Shown: in pieces, positions 44,724 to 53,595 of the stretch | How the letters are laid out: each line of letters begins with the position of its first letter | How positions within the stretch are numbered: the first letter of the stretch is position 1 | Assembly (NCBI GenBank): GCA_020073445.1 | Contig: JAIQFE010000034.1 | Span: forward strand, 1-64,000 | DNA from: Terriglobia bacterium | GTDB taxonomy: Bacteria; Acidobacteriota; Terriglobia; Bryobacterales; Bryobacteraceae | Direction: 5' to 3' | DNA length: 64,000 nucleotides | Position numbers and translations under genes: made by a program | Notes under the pieces: model-generated | What the model was told of the DNA's origin: nothing | Seen by the model: only the letters and a program-made list of their open reading frames with translations | Databases searched by the model: none

Positions 44724-45560
44724 CTACCCAGCGAAATGGTCGTAGCCCCGCGGCGGAAGCTTCTCTCCTTCAAACCATACCGTGCCGGCGTTTCCACGAA
44801 CGATGGCGCCGATACGCGTGGTTCCGGCAAGTGGCTTTACGTGAGGCGGCAAGGTAAACAACAACTCGTAGTCTTCGCCGCCGTGGAGCGCGCGTTCGAG
44901 GCTCGCACCGCGGACAATCGGGACGTATTCCAGTTGGGCGGCGACGCGAGACTCCTTGCAAAGCCGGTGCAGATCGAGCGACAACCCGTCGCTCAGATCG
45001 ATGCACGCAGTCGCTTTGCCCGAGAGTCTCCGTCCGAGAGCCAGCCGCGGCTCGATTTTCTGATCCCACGGTTTTCCGAGTTTTCCCGAGACGTACAGGC
45101 GATCGCCGGGCCGGGCGCCTGCGCGCGTCAGCGCTTTTCCACGCTTCGACGCGCCCACCACCATCACGCTGCAATGAACTTTATCGTCGTGGGCAAGATC
45201 GCCGCCCGCCAGCACGGTCCCTGTGCGCCCCGCGAGCCCCAGTAATCCACGGAAGAACGCTAAGATCCACTGCTCGGATTTCTTACGCGGAACGGCCAGC
45301 GCCACCAGGCAGCATCGAGGGTCACCACCCGCTGCGGCGATATCGCTGAGTGCGCGGGCCAAGGCTCGCTCGCCGATCGTCTCGGGGGGCATGCTTTTAG
45401 GGAAATGGACAGCCTCAATGAGTTGATCCGTCTTGAGGAGCAGGTCTTCGCCGGTCTTGGGGCGAAAAACGGCGCAGTCGTCGCCAATGCCACGGATCAC
45501 ACCGCGGCGACTGCGACCGCTCATCTTGCGAAGCTGGTCTACAAGCTCGAGCTCATTCAT
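44724..45560 (-). CDS. thiL: Thiamine-monophosphate kinase
   Basis: 278 residues of the PurM/ThiL fold: GIGDDCAVFRP (phosphate loop), KTDQLIEAVHF, ALARALSDIAAAGGDPR, GGDLAH, CIDLSDGLSLDL and GGEDYELLF. Phosphorylates thiamine phosphate to thiamine diphosphate. Somewhat shorter than E. coli ThiL (325). Its start is 6 bp after the stop of the Hsp70 gene, so it ends that operon. Confidence 0.92.
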   Translation of the reverse strand: MNELELVDQLRKMSGRSRRGVIRGIGDDCAVFRPKTGEDLLLKTDQLIEAVHFPKSMPPETIGERALARALSDIAAAGGDPRCCLVALAVPRKKSEQWILAFFRGLLGLAGRTGTVLAGGDLAHDDKVHCSVMVVGASKRGKALTRAGARPGDRLYVSGKLGKPWDQKIEPRLALGRRLSGKATACIDLSDGLSLDLHRLCKESRVAAQLEYVPIVRGASLERALHGGEDYELLFTLPPHVKPLAGTTRIGAIVRGNAGTVWFEGEKLPPRGYDHFAG

Positions 45561-45566
45561 GAAACG

Positions 45567-48188
45567 CTATTCTTTAAACACAAGACCGGACGGCAGATCC
45601 TCGCCGAAGATCCGGCCCATGGCGGCCAGATGATCCTGCGGCTCGCGATCCAGTTCGAGGCCGGGGAAGGTCCGGCGAACGACACTCAATGTAGACGCCG
45701 GCAGATCGCGCGTGACATCGCCCGTATGCCGCGCCATCGCCCCAATCGCATCGCTCGCTTTTTCGACCTTAAGGAGCTGCTCGACCCAGCGCGCGGCGGT
45801 CGCCGGTGGCAAGACCTGGTTGATCGGCCCGTAGAACAGCTTTCGAGCGCCCAAACGCGCGAGGCACCACAGGCCGGTATCGACGAAGTCGCCCTTGACG
45901 ATGCGCGCGATCAATTCATCGCCCAACTGCGTCTTGGTCTGGATCGGCAGCAGCTCCAGGCTGGCCGCGGCGCGCCACATTTCGCGCAGCAGGCTCGAAT
46001 TCACACGCGGCCGCTTGGACCCGCGCGGCAGCAGCACAGGCGACAGGCGCTGGAACAGGTCGGTCTGCTGGTTTTTGTTGAGTCCGCCTGCCACTCGTCC
46101 CCAGAAGATCCACCACTCGATCTCATTCTGCATCTGATTCGCGAACTGCAGACCGGAGGCGTACACGCGGCGAGCCTGCTCGATACGAAAATCGTCGCCA
46201 GGGAATCCGAATCCCGGCCGCAGACAGAATCCGCATAAGTTGAGCCAGCGAAGTTCGTGCGCGGCGCTCTTCGAGCGGCCATCGACCAGTTCCAGCATGC
46301 GGTCGGCCAACGCGCGGATCGCCGATACGGGCCAGGAGTTGCGCCCCAAGCCGAGCGCCTGTTCCAGGCGTGCCGGCAACTGCTCGGGTTCCATCTGGCT
46401 GGTGGCAAATGCATGCGGGATGAGTTCAACGGCGGACCGCAGAGCTTCTTCGCTGATCACGGCCGCCGGCTTTTGCGGCCCCTCAGCCGCGGCGGCTTTG
46501 CGCAGCTGGAATTGCAGCCGCCAACGGTGCTCCGAAGTCTTCGACTCCGCCCAGATCTCGAGTGTCCCGACCTCGGTGAGTTTCGCCCCGAGTTTGATCG
46601 GAACCAGGCGCTCGCCCGCTTTGCCGAATCGCAAGACGGCGTGAAGGGGAGCGTGCAGATGCAGTTCGCTCTGCTCTTCCGGAGAAAACGTCACGACGTC
46701 GCCCGCCCGATCCTCGGTGCGCGTGCGCGAGCTGTATAGCCGGAAGGCGACCGGTTTGTTGGCGACGAGTTGGAGATTACCGGGGTCAAGCTCGATGGAG
46801 GAACCTTCTTCGGTGCCGCGCGGGGCGAGGCACATCGCTCGCAGAGAATCGCCGTCGCTGCCAGCAAGCCCGATAAAGTAGGCCCGCGGGAGACCGCCGC
46901 GCACCAGCAACCCAGCGCCCGTCGAGCGGACGTAAGAATAATACGCAGCGCCTACCGCCACTGCCAGATCCAGGTCGCGATTCTCGAAGATCACCGGACG
47001 GTGGCCGTACCAGTGCTCCATCACGTCCGCGACGCGCTGGCGCAAGACTTCCGGAATGAAGAAGCCGCCGTTGAACAGAATCGCGTCGGGCCGAATATTG
47101 CCCGCGCTTTCGAGGAACGCCGCCAGATGCCGCGTCACCGCGGGATCGGCCACCAGAGGCAACCCCACTTCGCGATACGGGCTGGACGCGTCCTCCTGCG
47201 GCTTATCGCTAAGCTCGCATGCCGGGAGGAATCCGTCCAGGGCCAGTTCCAGGACTTCTTCGCGCAGGATCTCAGTCTTGAGCGTTCCGCCGACCAGCGA
47301 CGATCCGCCACCAAGCACAGTAATCTCCACGCTCTTGAGGTTCGGATCGGAGAGGAGCTTCTCTTTGGCGGCCGCGCACTGGCGGCGCAAGGCACTGCGT
47401 TGGCGGATCGACAATTGCTTCCCGAGTTTTGATTCCACCAGCCAGGCCAGCGTCAGGTCCAGGTTGTCGCCGCCCAGCAGCAGGTGTTTGCCCACCGCAG
47501 TGCGAGTGAAATCGACGCGGTCACCTTCGCGGGTGACGCGGATCAATGTAAAATCGCTGGTGCCTCCTCCCACGTCGCACACCAGCACGTTCTGACCATC
47601 AAAGAGACTCTTTTGGGAGCGCGCCAGATCGTTGGCGATCCAGGAATAGAAGGCCGCGGCCGGTTCTTCCAGCAGCGTCAGCTTCTCAATTCCGGCTTCG
47701 CGCGCGGCCATCACCGTCAACTCGCGCGCTTCTTCATCGAAACTGGCGGGCACGGTGAGCACCACAGGATGCTCGCCTAGCGGCGAGCCCTGCGCCTTGG
47801 TCCAGGCTTCCGCCAGATGCTTCAGGATGCGCGTGGACGCTTCCACGGGCGAGAGTAAGCGGCCAGCCTCCTGCGCGTCCCACGGCAGGATCTTCGCGGT
47901 GCGGTCCACATCCGAGTTCGACAGCCAGCTCTTGGCCGAGTGGACGCATTGGGTCGGGACCAGGGCGCCTTGCTCGCGCGCGTAGACGCCGGTGAATTGT
48001 TGATCGTCCTTCGGGCCGGCGAGATACAAAAACGAGGGCAGGGTGCGTCGCGTTTCGACGCGTCCCTGCGCGATGTACTGCGGAACTTCAAGCACCTGAA
48101 TCGCGGGAGAATCCTCAGCCGCGGCTTGCGCAGGGTCAATGAAAGCGAGCGCCGAGTTGGTGGTGCCCAGATCGATTCCGATGTTCAT
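45567..48188 (-). CDS. Hsp70 family protein with DUF3731-like C terminus
   Basis: 873 residues. The N-terminal ATPase is DnaK-like: GIDLGTTNSALAF, EEPAAAFYSW, VCDVGGGTSDFTLI, ILFNGGFF and AVAVGAAYY. A beta-rich middle follows, and the C-terminal 300 residues (including WIFWGRVAGGLNKNQQTD and KRPRVNSSLLREMWRAA) match the DUF3731 extension instead of a DnaK lid. No EEVD-like tail. Located between DUF2760 and thiL; clients unknown. Confidence 0.9.
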   Translation of the reverse strand: MNIGIDLGTTNSALAFIDPAQAAAEDSPAIQVLEVPQYIAQGRVETRRTLPSFLYLAGPKDDQQFTGVYAREQGALVPTQCVHSAKSWLSNSDVDRTAKILPWDAQEAGRLLSPVEASTRILKHLAEAWTKAQGSPLGEHPVVLTVPASFDEEARELTVMAAREAGIEKLTLLEEPAAAFYSWIANDLARSQKSLFDGQNVLVCDVGGGTSDFTLIRVTREGDRVDFTRTAVGKHLLLGGDNLDLTLAWLVESKLGKQLSIRQRSALRRQCAAAKEKLLSDPNLKSVEITVLGGGSSLVGGTLKTEILREEVLELALDGFLPACELSDKPQEDASSPYREVGLPLVADPAVTRHLAAFLESAGNIRPDAILFNGGFFIPEVLRQRVADVMEHWYGHRPVIFENRDLDLAVAVGAAYYSYVRSTGAGLLVRGGLPRAYFIGLAGSDGDSLRAMCLAPRGTEEGSSIELDPGNLQLVANKPVAFRLYSSRTRTEDRAGDVVTFSPEEQSELHLHAPLHAVLRFGKAGERLVPIKLGAKLTEVGTLEIWAESKTSEHRWRLQFQLRKAAAAEGPQKPAAVISEEALRSAVELIPHAFATSQMEPEQLPARLEQALGLGRNSWPVSAIRALADRMLELVDGRSKSAAHELRWLNLCGFCLRPGFGFPGDDFRIEQARRVYASGLQFANQMQNEIEWWIFWGRVAGGLNKNQQTDLFQRLSPVLLPRGSKRPRVNSSLLREMWRAAASLELLPIQTKTQLGDELIARIVKGDFVDTGLWCLARLGARKLFYGPINQVLPPATAARWVEQLLKVEKASDAIGAMARHTGDVTRDLPASTLSVVRRTFPGLELDREPQDHLAAMGRIFGEDLPSGLVFKE

Positions 48189-48203
48189 GTTTGCGGCTGG
48201 AGA

Positions 48204-48716
48204 CTACTCGATCTCGATTTCGGCCGGCGCTAACACGTCATTCGGGCCGGTGGGAGGAAGGTCGACTTTTTCCGCCTTCCAGCCTTTGTGCCGCAACACA
48301 CCGCCGGGGGCCGTGCCGCTAGGAGGCACCTTGCCGATGAACTTGAGCGCGGCTTTATCCACGCCTTCGGTCTTGGTGAACGTTCCCTCCACGCCATCGA
48401 TCACCGGCTGCAGCCGCATGTATCTATCCAGAGCCAGGCGGGACTGCGCATGGACGTCACGCACAGCAGCGCCGATTTGGTCGTCGGCAAACGGGGCGAT
48501 GTCCTCCATCAGGAAATCGATCAGGCGCGCCTCGCGCTGCAGGATCCCTAGAATCTGCACCGCTCCGGCAGAGGGCCCGGCCTGCGGTTTAGGCGGCGGT
48601 GGAGCCTTCACGGGCATGGCTTTGGAGTATCCGAAGGCCTGGGCGATGTCGGCTGGCAGCGCGCCGCCGAACAGGATGGAGAAGAAAGCGCGAAACGCGT
48701 AAGAAATGCGACTCAT
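48204..48716 (-). CDS. DUF2760 family protein
   Basis: 170 residues from ATG 48716: a short hydrophobic N terminus (ISYAFRAFFSILFGGALPADIA), a proline-rich linker (KAPPPPKPQ), then ALQILGILQREARLIDFLMEDI-like helices and VPPSGTAPGGVLRHKGWK. DUF2760 genes commonly accompany this kind of Hsp70. 15 bp upstream of it; probable operon and complex. Confidence 0.82.
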   Translation of the reverse strand: MSRISYAFRAFFSILFGGALPADIAQAFGYSKAMPVKAPPPPKPQAGPSAGAVQILGILQREARLIDFLMEDIAPFADDQIGAAVRDVHAQSRLALDRYMRLQPVIDGVEGTFTKTEGVDKAALKFIGKVPPSGTAPGGVLRHKGWKAEKVDLPPTGPNDVLAPAEIEIE

Positions 48717-48780
48717 GTTGACGTACGTCCAGGATACACCGCTCCCGTGAATTGGACGCCGCCCTATAATTGAGATACGG

Positions 48781-50823
48781 ATGGCCAAACGGCATCTTTT
48801 CGGCGCGGGCCTGGTGGTTCTGGCCATTCTGATCACGCTGGTGGTGTGGCAGGTTTCCTTCACCTTCGGCGAGTTCGGTCCCACGAATGCCGCCGAGACA
48901 TTCCTGTTCTGGGCGGTCTCCACCCTGATCTTCCTGCTGACGGTGACGCTCGGCTTCATGCTGTTCCGGGAAACCGTCAAGTTGTACCTGGAACGGCAGC
49001 GCAACCGCGAAGGCTCGCGCATCCGGTCGAAACTGGTGTTCGGCGCGTTGGCGCTCAGCTTGCTCCCGGTGGTGTTCCTGGTGTTGTTCAGCTACGCGGT
49101 TCTGAACCGCAACCTCGACAAATGGTTCAGTGCCCCGGTGGAAGGCATGAACATTCAGTTGCGGGACGCCGCGGTAGGACTCGGCGAAGAGGTGCAGTCC
49201 CGGGCGGATGCATTGGCGCATTGGCTCGCCGCGCTCCCCGAAGTGAAGAACGGAACGGCGGACTTCTCCAAGCTGTGCCGCGAGAACCGGATCGAAGAGC
49301 TGCGGATCGATACAGCCGAGGGAAATCGCGTCCTGTGCGCCGCCACCGCGAGCGTGCCGCTTTTCAGCTCCCGCACGGAGATTTCCGGGGGGACACTGGT
49401 GGTTCGCGTCCGGCCGCATGTCGACGTCGTGGATACGCAAAAGCAGATCCAGGCATACGTGAACAAGTACAACCAGCTCTCGGCGGACCGCCGATCACTG
49501 CGATACTTGTACCTCTTGTTCCAGGTATTGATCGCGCTGTTCATCCTGTTCGTTGCCACGTGGATCGCACTGATCCTAGCGAAACAGATCAGCGTGCCTA
49601 TATCCGCGCTGCTGGATGCGGCCAGCCAGGTGCGGAAAGGCAACCTCAGCTATCGCGTGAACGTGCCCGCCAACGATGAAATGGCGACGCTGGTGCGCGG
49701 ATTCAACCAGATGATCGACGGCCTGGAGGATAACAGCCGCGAGCTCGAAAGCCGCCGCCGGTTCACCGAAGCGATTCTCGAAAGCATTCCCACCGGCGTG
49801 ATCTCGCTGACGTCCGACGGGCGCATCCAGCGCGTGAATCGCGCGCTGCGCGGGCTGTTTCCAGCGGATCAGGTGGAGCGTGCGGCCACCTTGGGCGATT
49901 TATTTCCACCCGAGCATGCCGCCGAGCTTCGCTACCTGATGAAGCGCGCGCGCCGCACCGGATTAGCCGCCAGTCAAGTGGACCTCGAGCGTCCCGGCCA
50001 GGTCCTGCACCTTGCTTTGACGGTTTCAGCGCTGCCGGCGCATGAGCCTGCCGCGCCGGGCTACGTGGTAGTTCTCGAAGACACCAGCGAAATGCTGCGC
50101 GCCCAGAAAGCCGAGGCGTGGCATGAGGTGGCCCGGCGGATCGCGCACGAGCTGAAAAATCCGCTCACTCCGATCGCGCTTTCCGCCGAACGGATCGCGC
50201 GCCAGTTGGACCGGGGAGCATCGACACCGGAATCCCATCGCGTGCTCCGGGAATGCGCGGCTACAATTTCGCGCGAAGTGGAATCGGTCAAGACGCTGGC
50301 CGACGAGTTTTCTCAGTTCTCGCGATTCCCCAAGGCTCAAATGGTCCCATGCGATTTGAACGCTGTGGTTCGCAACGGGCTGGACGTCTTCGATGGAAGG
50401 CTGGACGGGATCGACGTGCGCGCCGATCTGGCGCCGGATCTGCCCCGCGTCAATCTGGATCCCGACCAGTTCAAACGCGTGGTGGTGAACCTGGTGGACA
50501 ACGCGGCCGAGGCTATGCGGGACGCGATGGTCAAGAGGCTGATGGTGGTCACGCGCGCTACTTCGGCGGATTCGGTGGAGCTGCTGGTCGCGGATACGGG
50601 TTGCGGAATTTCCGCGGGAGACAAGGAGAAGCTGTTCTTGCCGTATTTTTCCACCAAAGGGCGCGGCACCGGCCTAGGTCTGGCGATCGTCAGCCACATC
50701 TTGAGCGAGCACGGCGGGCGCATCCGCGTGGAAGATAACCGTCCCACTGGTACCCGCTTCTTCGTCGAAGTGCCGGTCGCGGCGCTCGATACGATCGCTG
50801 CGGAGGCTGAGGTCCGCGCGTGA
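48781..50823 (+). CDS. NtrY-like sensor histidine kinase
   Basis: 680 residues. Three N-terminal membrane helices (about 7-28, 40-62, 82-107), a periplasmic sensor of about 130 residues, a fourth helix (about 243-265), HAMP, a PAS domain (about 330-440), HisKA with phosphoacceptor His456 in RIAHELKNPLTP, and HATPase with NLVDNAAEAM and GRGTGLGLAI. Architecture is that of NtrY, a nitrogen or redox sensor. Coupled to the regulator gene by a 4-bp overlap. Confidence 0.92.
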   Translation: MAKRHLFGAGLVVLAILITLVVWQVSFTFGEFGPTNAAETFLFWAVSTLIFLLTVTLGFMLFRETVKLYLERQRNREGSRIRSKLVFGALALSLLPVVFLVLFSYAVLNRNLDKWFSAPVEGMNIQLRDAAVGLGEEVQSRADALAHWLAALPEVKNGTADFSKLCRENRIEELRIDTAEGNRVLCAATASVPLFSSRTEISGGTLVVRVRPHVDVVDTQKQIQAYVNKYNQLSADRRSLRYLYLLFQVLIALFILFVATWIALILAKQISVPISALLDAASQVRKGNLSYRVNVPANDEMATLVRGFNQMIDGLEDNSRELESRRRFTEAILESIPTGVISLTSDGRIQRVNRALRGLFPADQVERAATLGDLFPPEHAAELRYLMKRARRTGLAASQVDLERPGQVLHLALTVSALPAHEPAAPGYVVVLEDTSEMLRAQKAEAWHEVARRIAHELKNPLTPIALSAERIARQLDRGASTPESHRVLRECAATISREVESVKTLADEFSQFSRFPKAQMVPCDLNAVVRNGLDVFDGRLDGIDVRADLAPDLPRVNLDPDQFKRVVVNLVDNAAEAMRDAMVKRLMVVTRATSADSVELLVADTGCGISAGDKEKLFLPYFSTKGRGTGLGLAIVSHILSEHGGRIRVEDNRPTGTRFFVEVPVAALDTIAAEAEVRA

Positions 50824-52184
50824 AGAACACGCGGGTTCTGATCGTAGACGACGAACCGGGCATCCGCGAATCCTTGCGCGGCGTGCTGGAAGACGAAGAG
50901 TGCACGTGCGAAGCCGTGGAAAGCGGCGAGCTATGCCTGGAGGAATTGCAGCGCCATCCGTATGACGTCGTGCTGCTGGATGTGTGGCTCCCTGGAATGG
51001 ACGGCCTGGAGACGCTGGCGCGCATTCAGGAAATCCCCTTCGCCGATCGCCCTGAAGTCGTTGTGATCTCCGGGCACGGCACCATCGAAACCGCCGTCAA
51101 GGCTACCAAACTCGGCGCATTCGATTTTCTGGAAAAACCGCTGACCATCGAGAAGGTGATGGTGGTGATCCACAATGCCGTTCAGCAGCGGCGTCTGGAA
51201 CTCGAACTCAGCCGCTTGAAAGACAGCGGCGACCAAAGAACACGCATCATCGGCGAAAGCGTGCCGATGAAGGCTCTGCGCCAGCAGTTGACGCTGATGG
51301 CCGCGACCAACGGGCGTGTGCTGATTTTCGGCGAGAGCGGAACGGGCAAGGAACTGATCGCACATGCGATCCACGCCGCCAGCTCGCGCGCCGATGAGCC
51401 TTTCGTCGAGGTAAACTGCGCGGCGATCCCCGAGGAAATGATCGAAAGCGAACTGTTCGGTCACCGCAAGGGCGCCTTCGCGGGCGCGGTGGAAGACAAG
51501 ACCGGCAAGCTTGAAAAAGCGCACGGCGGGACGCTATTCCTGGACGAGGTCGGGGACATGTCCCTGAAAACGCAGGCTAAGGTTTTGCGGGCGCTCGAAG
51601 AACAGCGCTTTGAGCCAGTCGGCGCGGCCGATTCGATTCAGGTGGACGCGCGCGTGGTCGCCTCCACGAACAAGAATCTGGAAGAAGAGATCGAACGGGG
51701 AAATTTTCGCGAGGATCTGTTCTACCGCCTCAACGTGATTCCGTTTCACGTGCCACCCCTGCGCGAGCGGATCGAGGATGTTCCGCTGCTGGCCGATCAT
51801 TTTCTACGGGAGTTCACCACCGCCTACGGCCGCAAGCCCAAGGAGCTGACCGAGGAGGCGCTGCGCGTGCTCGAAGAGTATCCCTGGCCCGGTAATGTGC
51901 GCGAATTGCGCAACCTGATGGAGCGGATCGTCATCATGAATCCGCAGCCGCGCATTGACGCGCGTCACATTCCCCTCGATCGTGCGCGTCGCGCGGTTTT
52001 CTACAAGCCAGTGGAGCGTTTCGGAAGCTTGCAGGAAGTGCGTGAAGCGGCCGAGCGCGATTACATCCTCAAGAAGCTCGAAGAAGCCAAGGGCAACGTC
52101 ACACGCGCGGCGGAAATGCTGGGGCTCGAGCGCAGCCATCTGTACCGCAAAATGAAAGCGCTGGGCATCGCGGCGCGCGAATAA
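50820..52184 (+). CDS. NtrX/NtrC-type response regulator with AAA+ domain
   Basis: 454 residues, GTG start. Receiver with Asp54 in LLDVWLPGMDG; AAA+ domain with Walker A GESGTGKE (171-178), LFLDEVGDM, and arginine fingers in FREDLFYRLNV; Fis-type helix-turn-helix at the C terminus (ITRAAEMLGLERSHLYRK-like, NVTRAAEM). The sigma-54-contact loop reads GAFAGA (218-223) in place of GAFTGA. It should respond to the NtrY-like kinase. Confidence 0.92.
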   Translation: MKNTRVLIVDDEPGIRESLRGVLEDEECTCEAVESGELCLEELQRHPYDVVLLDVWLPGMDGLETLARIQEIPFADRPEVVVISGHGTIETAVKATKLGAFDFLEKPLTIEKVMVVIHNAVQQRRLELELSRLKDSGDQRTRIIGESVPMKALRQQLTLMAATNGRVLIFGESGTGKELIAHAIHAASSRADEPFVEVNCAAIPEEMIESELFGHRKGAFAGAVEDKTGKLEKAHGGTLFLDEVGDMSLKTQAKVLRALEEQRFEPVGAADSIQVDARVVASTNKNLEEEIERGNFREDLFYRLNVIPFHVPPLRERIEDVPLLADHFLREFTTAYGRKPKELTEEALRVLEEYPWPGNVRELRNLMERIVIMNPQPRIDARHIPLDRARRAVFYKPVERFGSLQEVREAAERDYILKKLEEAKGNVTRAAEMLGLERSHLYRKMKALGIAARE

Positions 52185-52222
52185 GAGTTGCGGATTGGAG
52201 ACTGGTTAAGATCGGCCTCTAT

Positions 52223-52239
52223 GGTGGAAATCAGCCACC
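52223..52239. promoter_or_regulatory. Possible upstream activator site
   Basis: GGTGG-AAATCAG-CCACC, an inverted repeat about 65 bp upstream of the -24 box of the sigma-54 promoter, in the usual range for an enhancer-binding protein. Only the position and symmetry support it. Confidence 0.35.
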
Positions 52240-52302
52240 CGCTCAGGCCCTCCAAAGGGGCTAACCTCCCGGATTTCTTGCAGATCCAGTTTAGGACACA
52301 TT

Positions 52303-52318
52303 TGGCACACCGCTTGCA
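52303..52318 (+). promoter_or_regulatory. Sigma-54 promoter
   Basis: TGGCAC-ACCGC-TTGCA: the -24 GG (52304-52305) and -12 GC (52316-52317) are ten bases apart as required, and the match to TGGCACG-N4-TTGCW is broken only at one base. Predicted start of transcription is near 52329, just before GGAGG and the ATG at 52344. It lies downstream of an NtrX-type regulator gene. Confidence 0.8.
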
Positions 52319-52343
52319 ATTTCCAATGCAGGAGGACGTGATC

Positions 52344-52667
52344 ATGAAAAAGAGTTTATTGGCTGTGATGTTTTTGGTGGCGAGCAGCTCTCTGTTTGCG
52401 GCTCATTGGTCGGTGGGTATCGGCGTCGGAGTGGGACCAGCGTACGGTTATTATGCAGCGCCGCCACCGCCGCCGCCAGTCGCGTATTATCCGCCCAGTC
52501 CCGGTCTCGGATACTCTTGGGTTCCCGGCTATTATTACCCGGTAGGGGCTCGATACGTCTGGCGCGCCGGATACTGGGCTCGGCCGCCCTATGCGGGAGC
52601 CGTGTGGGTAGGACCGCGCTACGTGGGCGGTCGTTATTACGGCGGTTATTGGCGGCGCCACCGGTAG
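52344..52667 (+). CDS. Small exported Tyr/Trp/Gly-rich protein
   Basis: 107 residues from ATG 52344 (GGAGG eight bases upstream) with a signal peptide (MKKSLLAVMFLVASSSLFA). The mature part is rich in YY, PPP, W and G: VPGYYYPVGARYVWRAGYW, ending in WRRHR; similar to YXWXGXYW-repeat envelope proteins. Function unknown. First gene after the sigma-54 promoter, followed by the DUF3300 gene. Confidence 0.8.
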   Translation: MKKSLLAVMFLVASSSLFAAHWSVGIGVGVGPAYGYYAAPPPPPPVAYYPPSPGLGYSWVPGYYYPVGARYVWRAGYWARPPYAGAVWVGPRYVGGRYYGGYWRRHR

Positions 52668-52714
52668 TCATTTCCTAAGACAAAGTAAAGCGAGCAAACA
52701 GGAGGCAATCTTAC

Positions 52715-53590
52715 ATGAAAAGAATGGCAGCTCTACGCACGATCACGATTACGATGCTGGCGGCGGTCCCGATTCTGGCGCAAGCGCCCCCGTCTTTCCC
52801 GCCCCAACAACTGGACAGTCTGGTTGCAAGAGTGGCGCTTTATCCCGATCCATTGCTGGCGCAGGTCCTGGCGGCGGCTACGTTTTCCGACCAGATTCCC
52901 GATGCGGCGCGCTGGGCAGATCAGCATCATTACCTCACGGGCGATGCATTGGCGCGAGATATTCAGGAAGATCAGTTGCCGTGGGATCCGAGCGTTCAGG
53001 CTTTGCTGCCGTTCCCGTCGGTACTGAGCATGATGGCTTCCGATCTGAATTGGACCCGCGACTTGGGCGACGCATTCCTGGCCCAAAACGCGGATGTGAT
53101 GGACGCAGTGCAGCGCATGCGTCGGCAGGCTCGCGATTTCGGTTACCTCCGATCGAACGGACAGATCGTCGTCAGCGGTGGGCCGTATATCGAGATCGCG
53201 CCGGTGAACCCGGGGCTGATCTACGTGCCTTATTACGATCCGCTGATTGTGTTCGCTCGGCCGCGCCCCGGCTTTGTCATATCGCGGGGGATCACCTTCA
53301 GCTTCGGTATTGGCATTGGACCGGCGTTCCGCCCGTGGGGCTGGGGCACCAATCGCTTCGTTTGGAACACGCACACCGTGATCATCAATAACGCCGAGTG
53401 GCGCCGGGGCTGGGGCAATCGAGGGACATACGTCCATCCCTATACGATCCGACGTCCCGGGCCGCCGCCCCGCATCGAGGAGCGTCATGAGGTGAGAGAA
53501 CGCGATGCCCGTGAGCGACAAGCAGAACACGGCCGCAAGCGTGTTGAGGACCATCGCAGGGAAGAGCGCAAGGAAGAGCGTCGACACTAA
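52715..53590 (+). CDS. DUF3300 family exported protein
   Basis: 291 residues with a signal peptide (TITITMLAAVPILAQ) and AGGAGG upstream. DUF3300 features: LDSLVARVALYPDPLLAQVLAAATF, AARWADQHH, DPSVQALLPFPSVLSMM and GLIYVPYYDPLIVF. The C terminus is a charged Arg/Glu/His-rich tail. Envelope location inferred; likely co-transcribed with the preceding gene. Confidence 0.9.
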   Translation: MKRMAALRTITITMLAAVPILAQAPPSFPPQQLDSLVARVALYPDPLLAQVLAAATFSDQIPDAARWADQHHYLTGDALARDIQEDQLPWDPSVQALLPFPSVLSMMASDLNWTRDLGDAFLAQNADVMDAVQRMRRQARDFGYLRSNGQIVVSGGPYIEIAPVNPGLIYVPYYDPLIVFARPRPGFVISRGITFSFGIGIGPAFRPWGWGTNRFVWNTHTVIINNAEWRRGWGNRGTYVHPYTIRRPGPPPRIEERHEVRERDARERQAEHGRKRVEDHRREERKEERRH

Positions 53591-53595
53591 TCAGG

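Noticed and set aside
46770-47432. 220-codon ORF antisense to the Hsp70 gene
   Set aside because: The Hsp70 reading is unequivocal; this is its complement.
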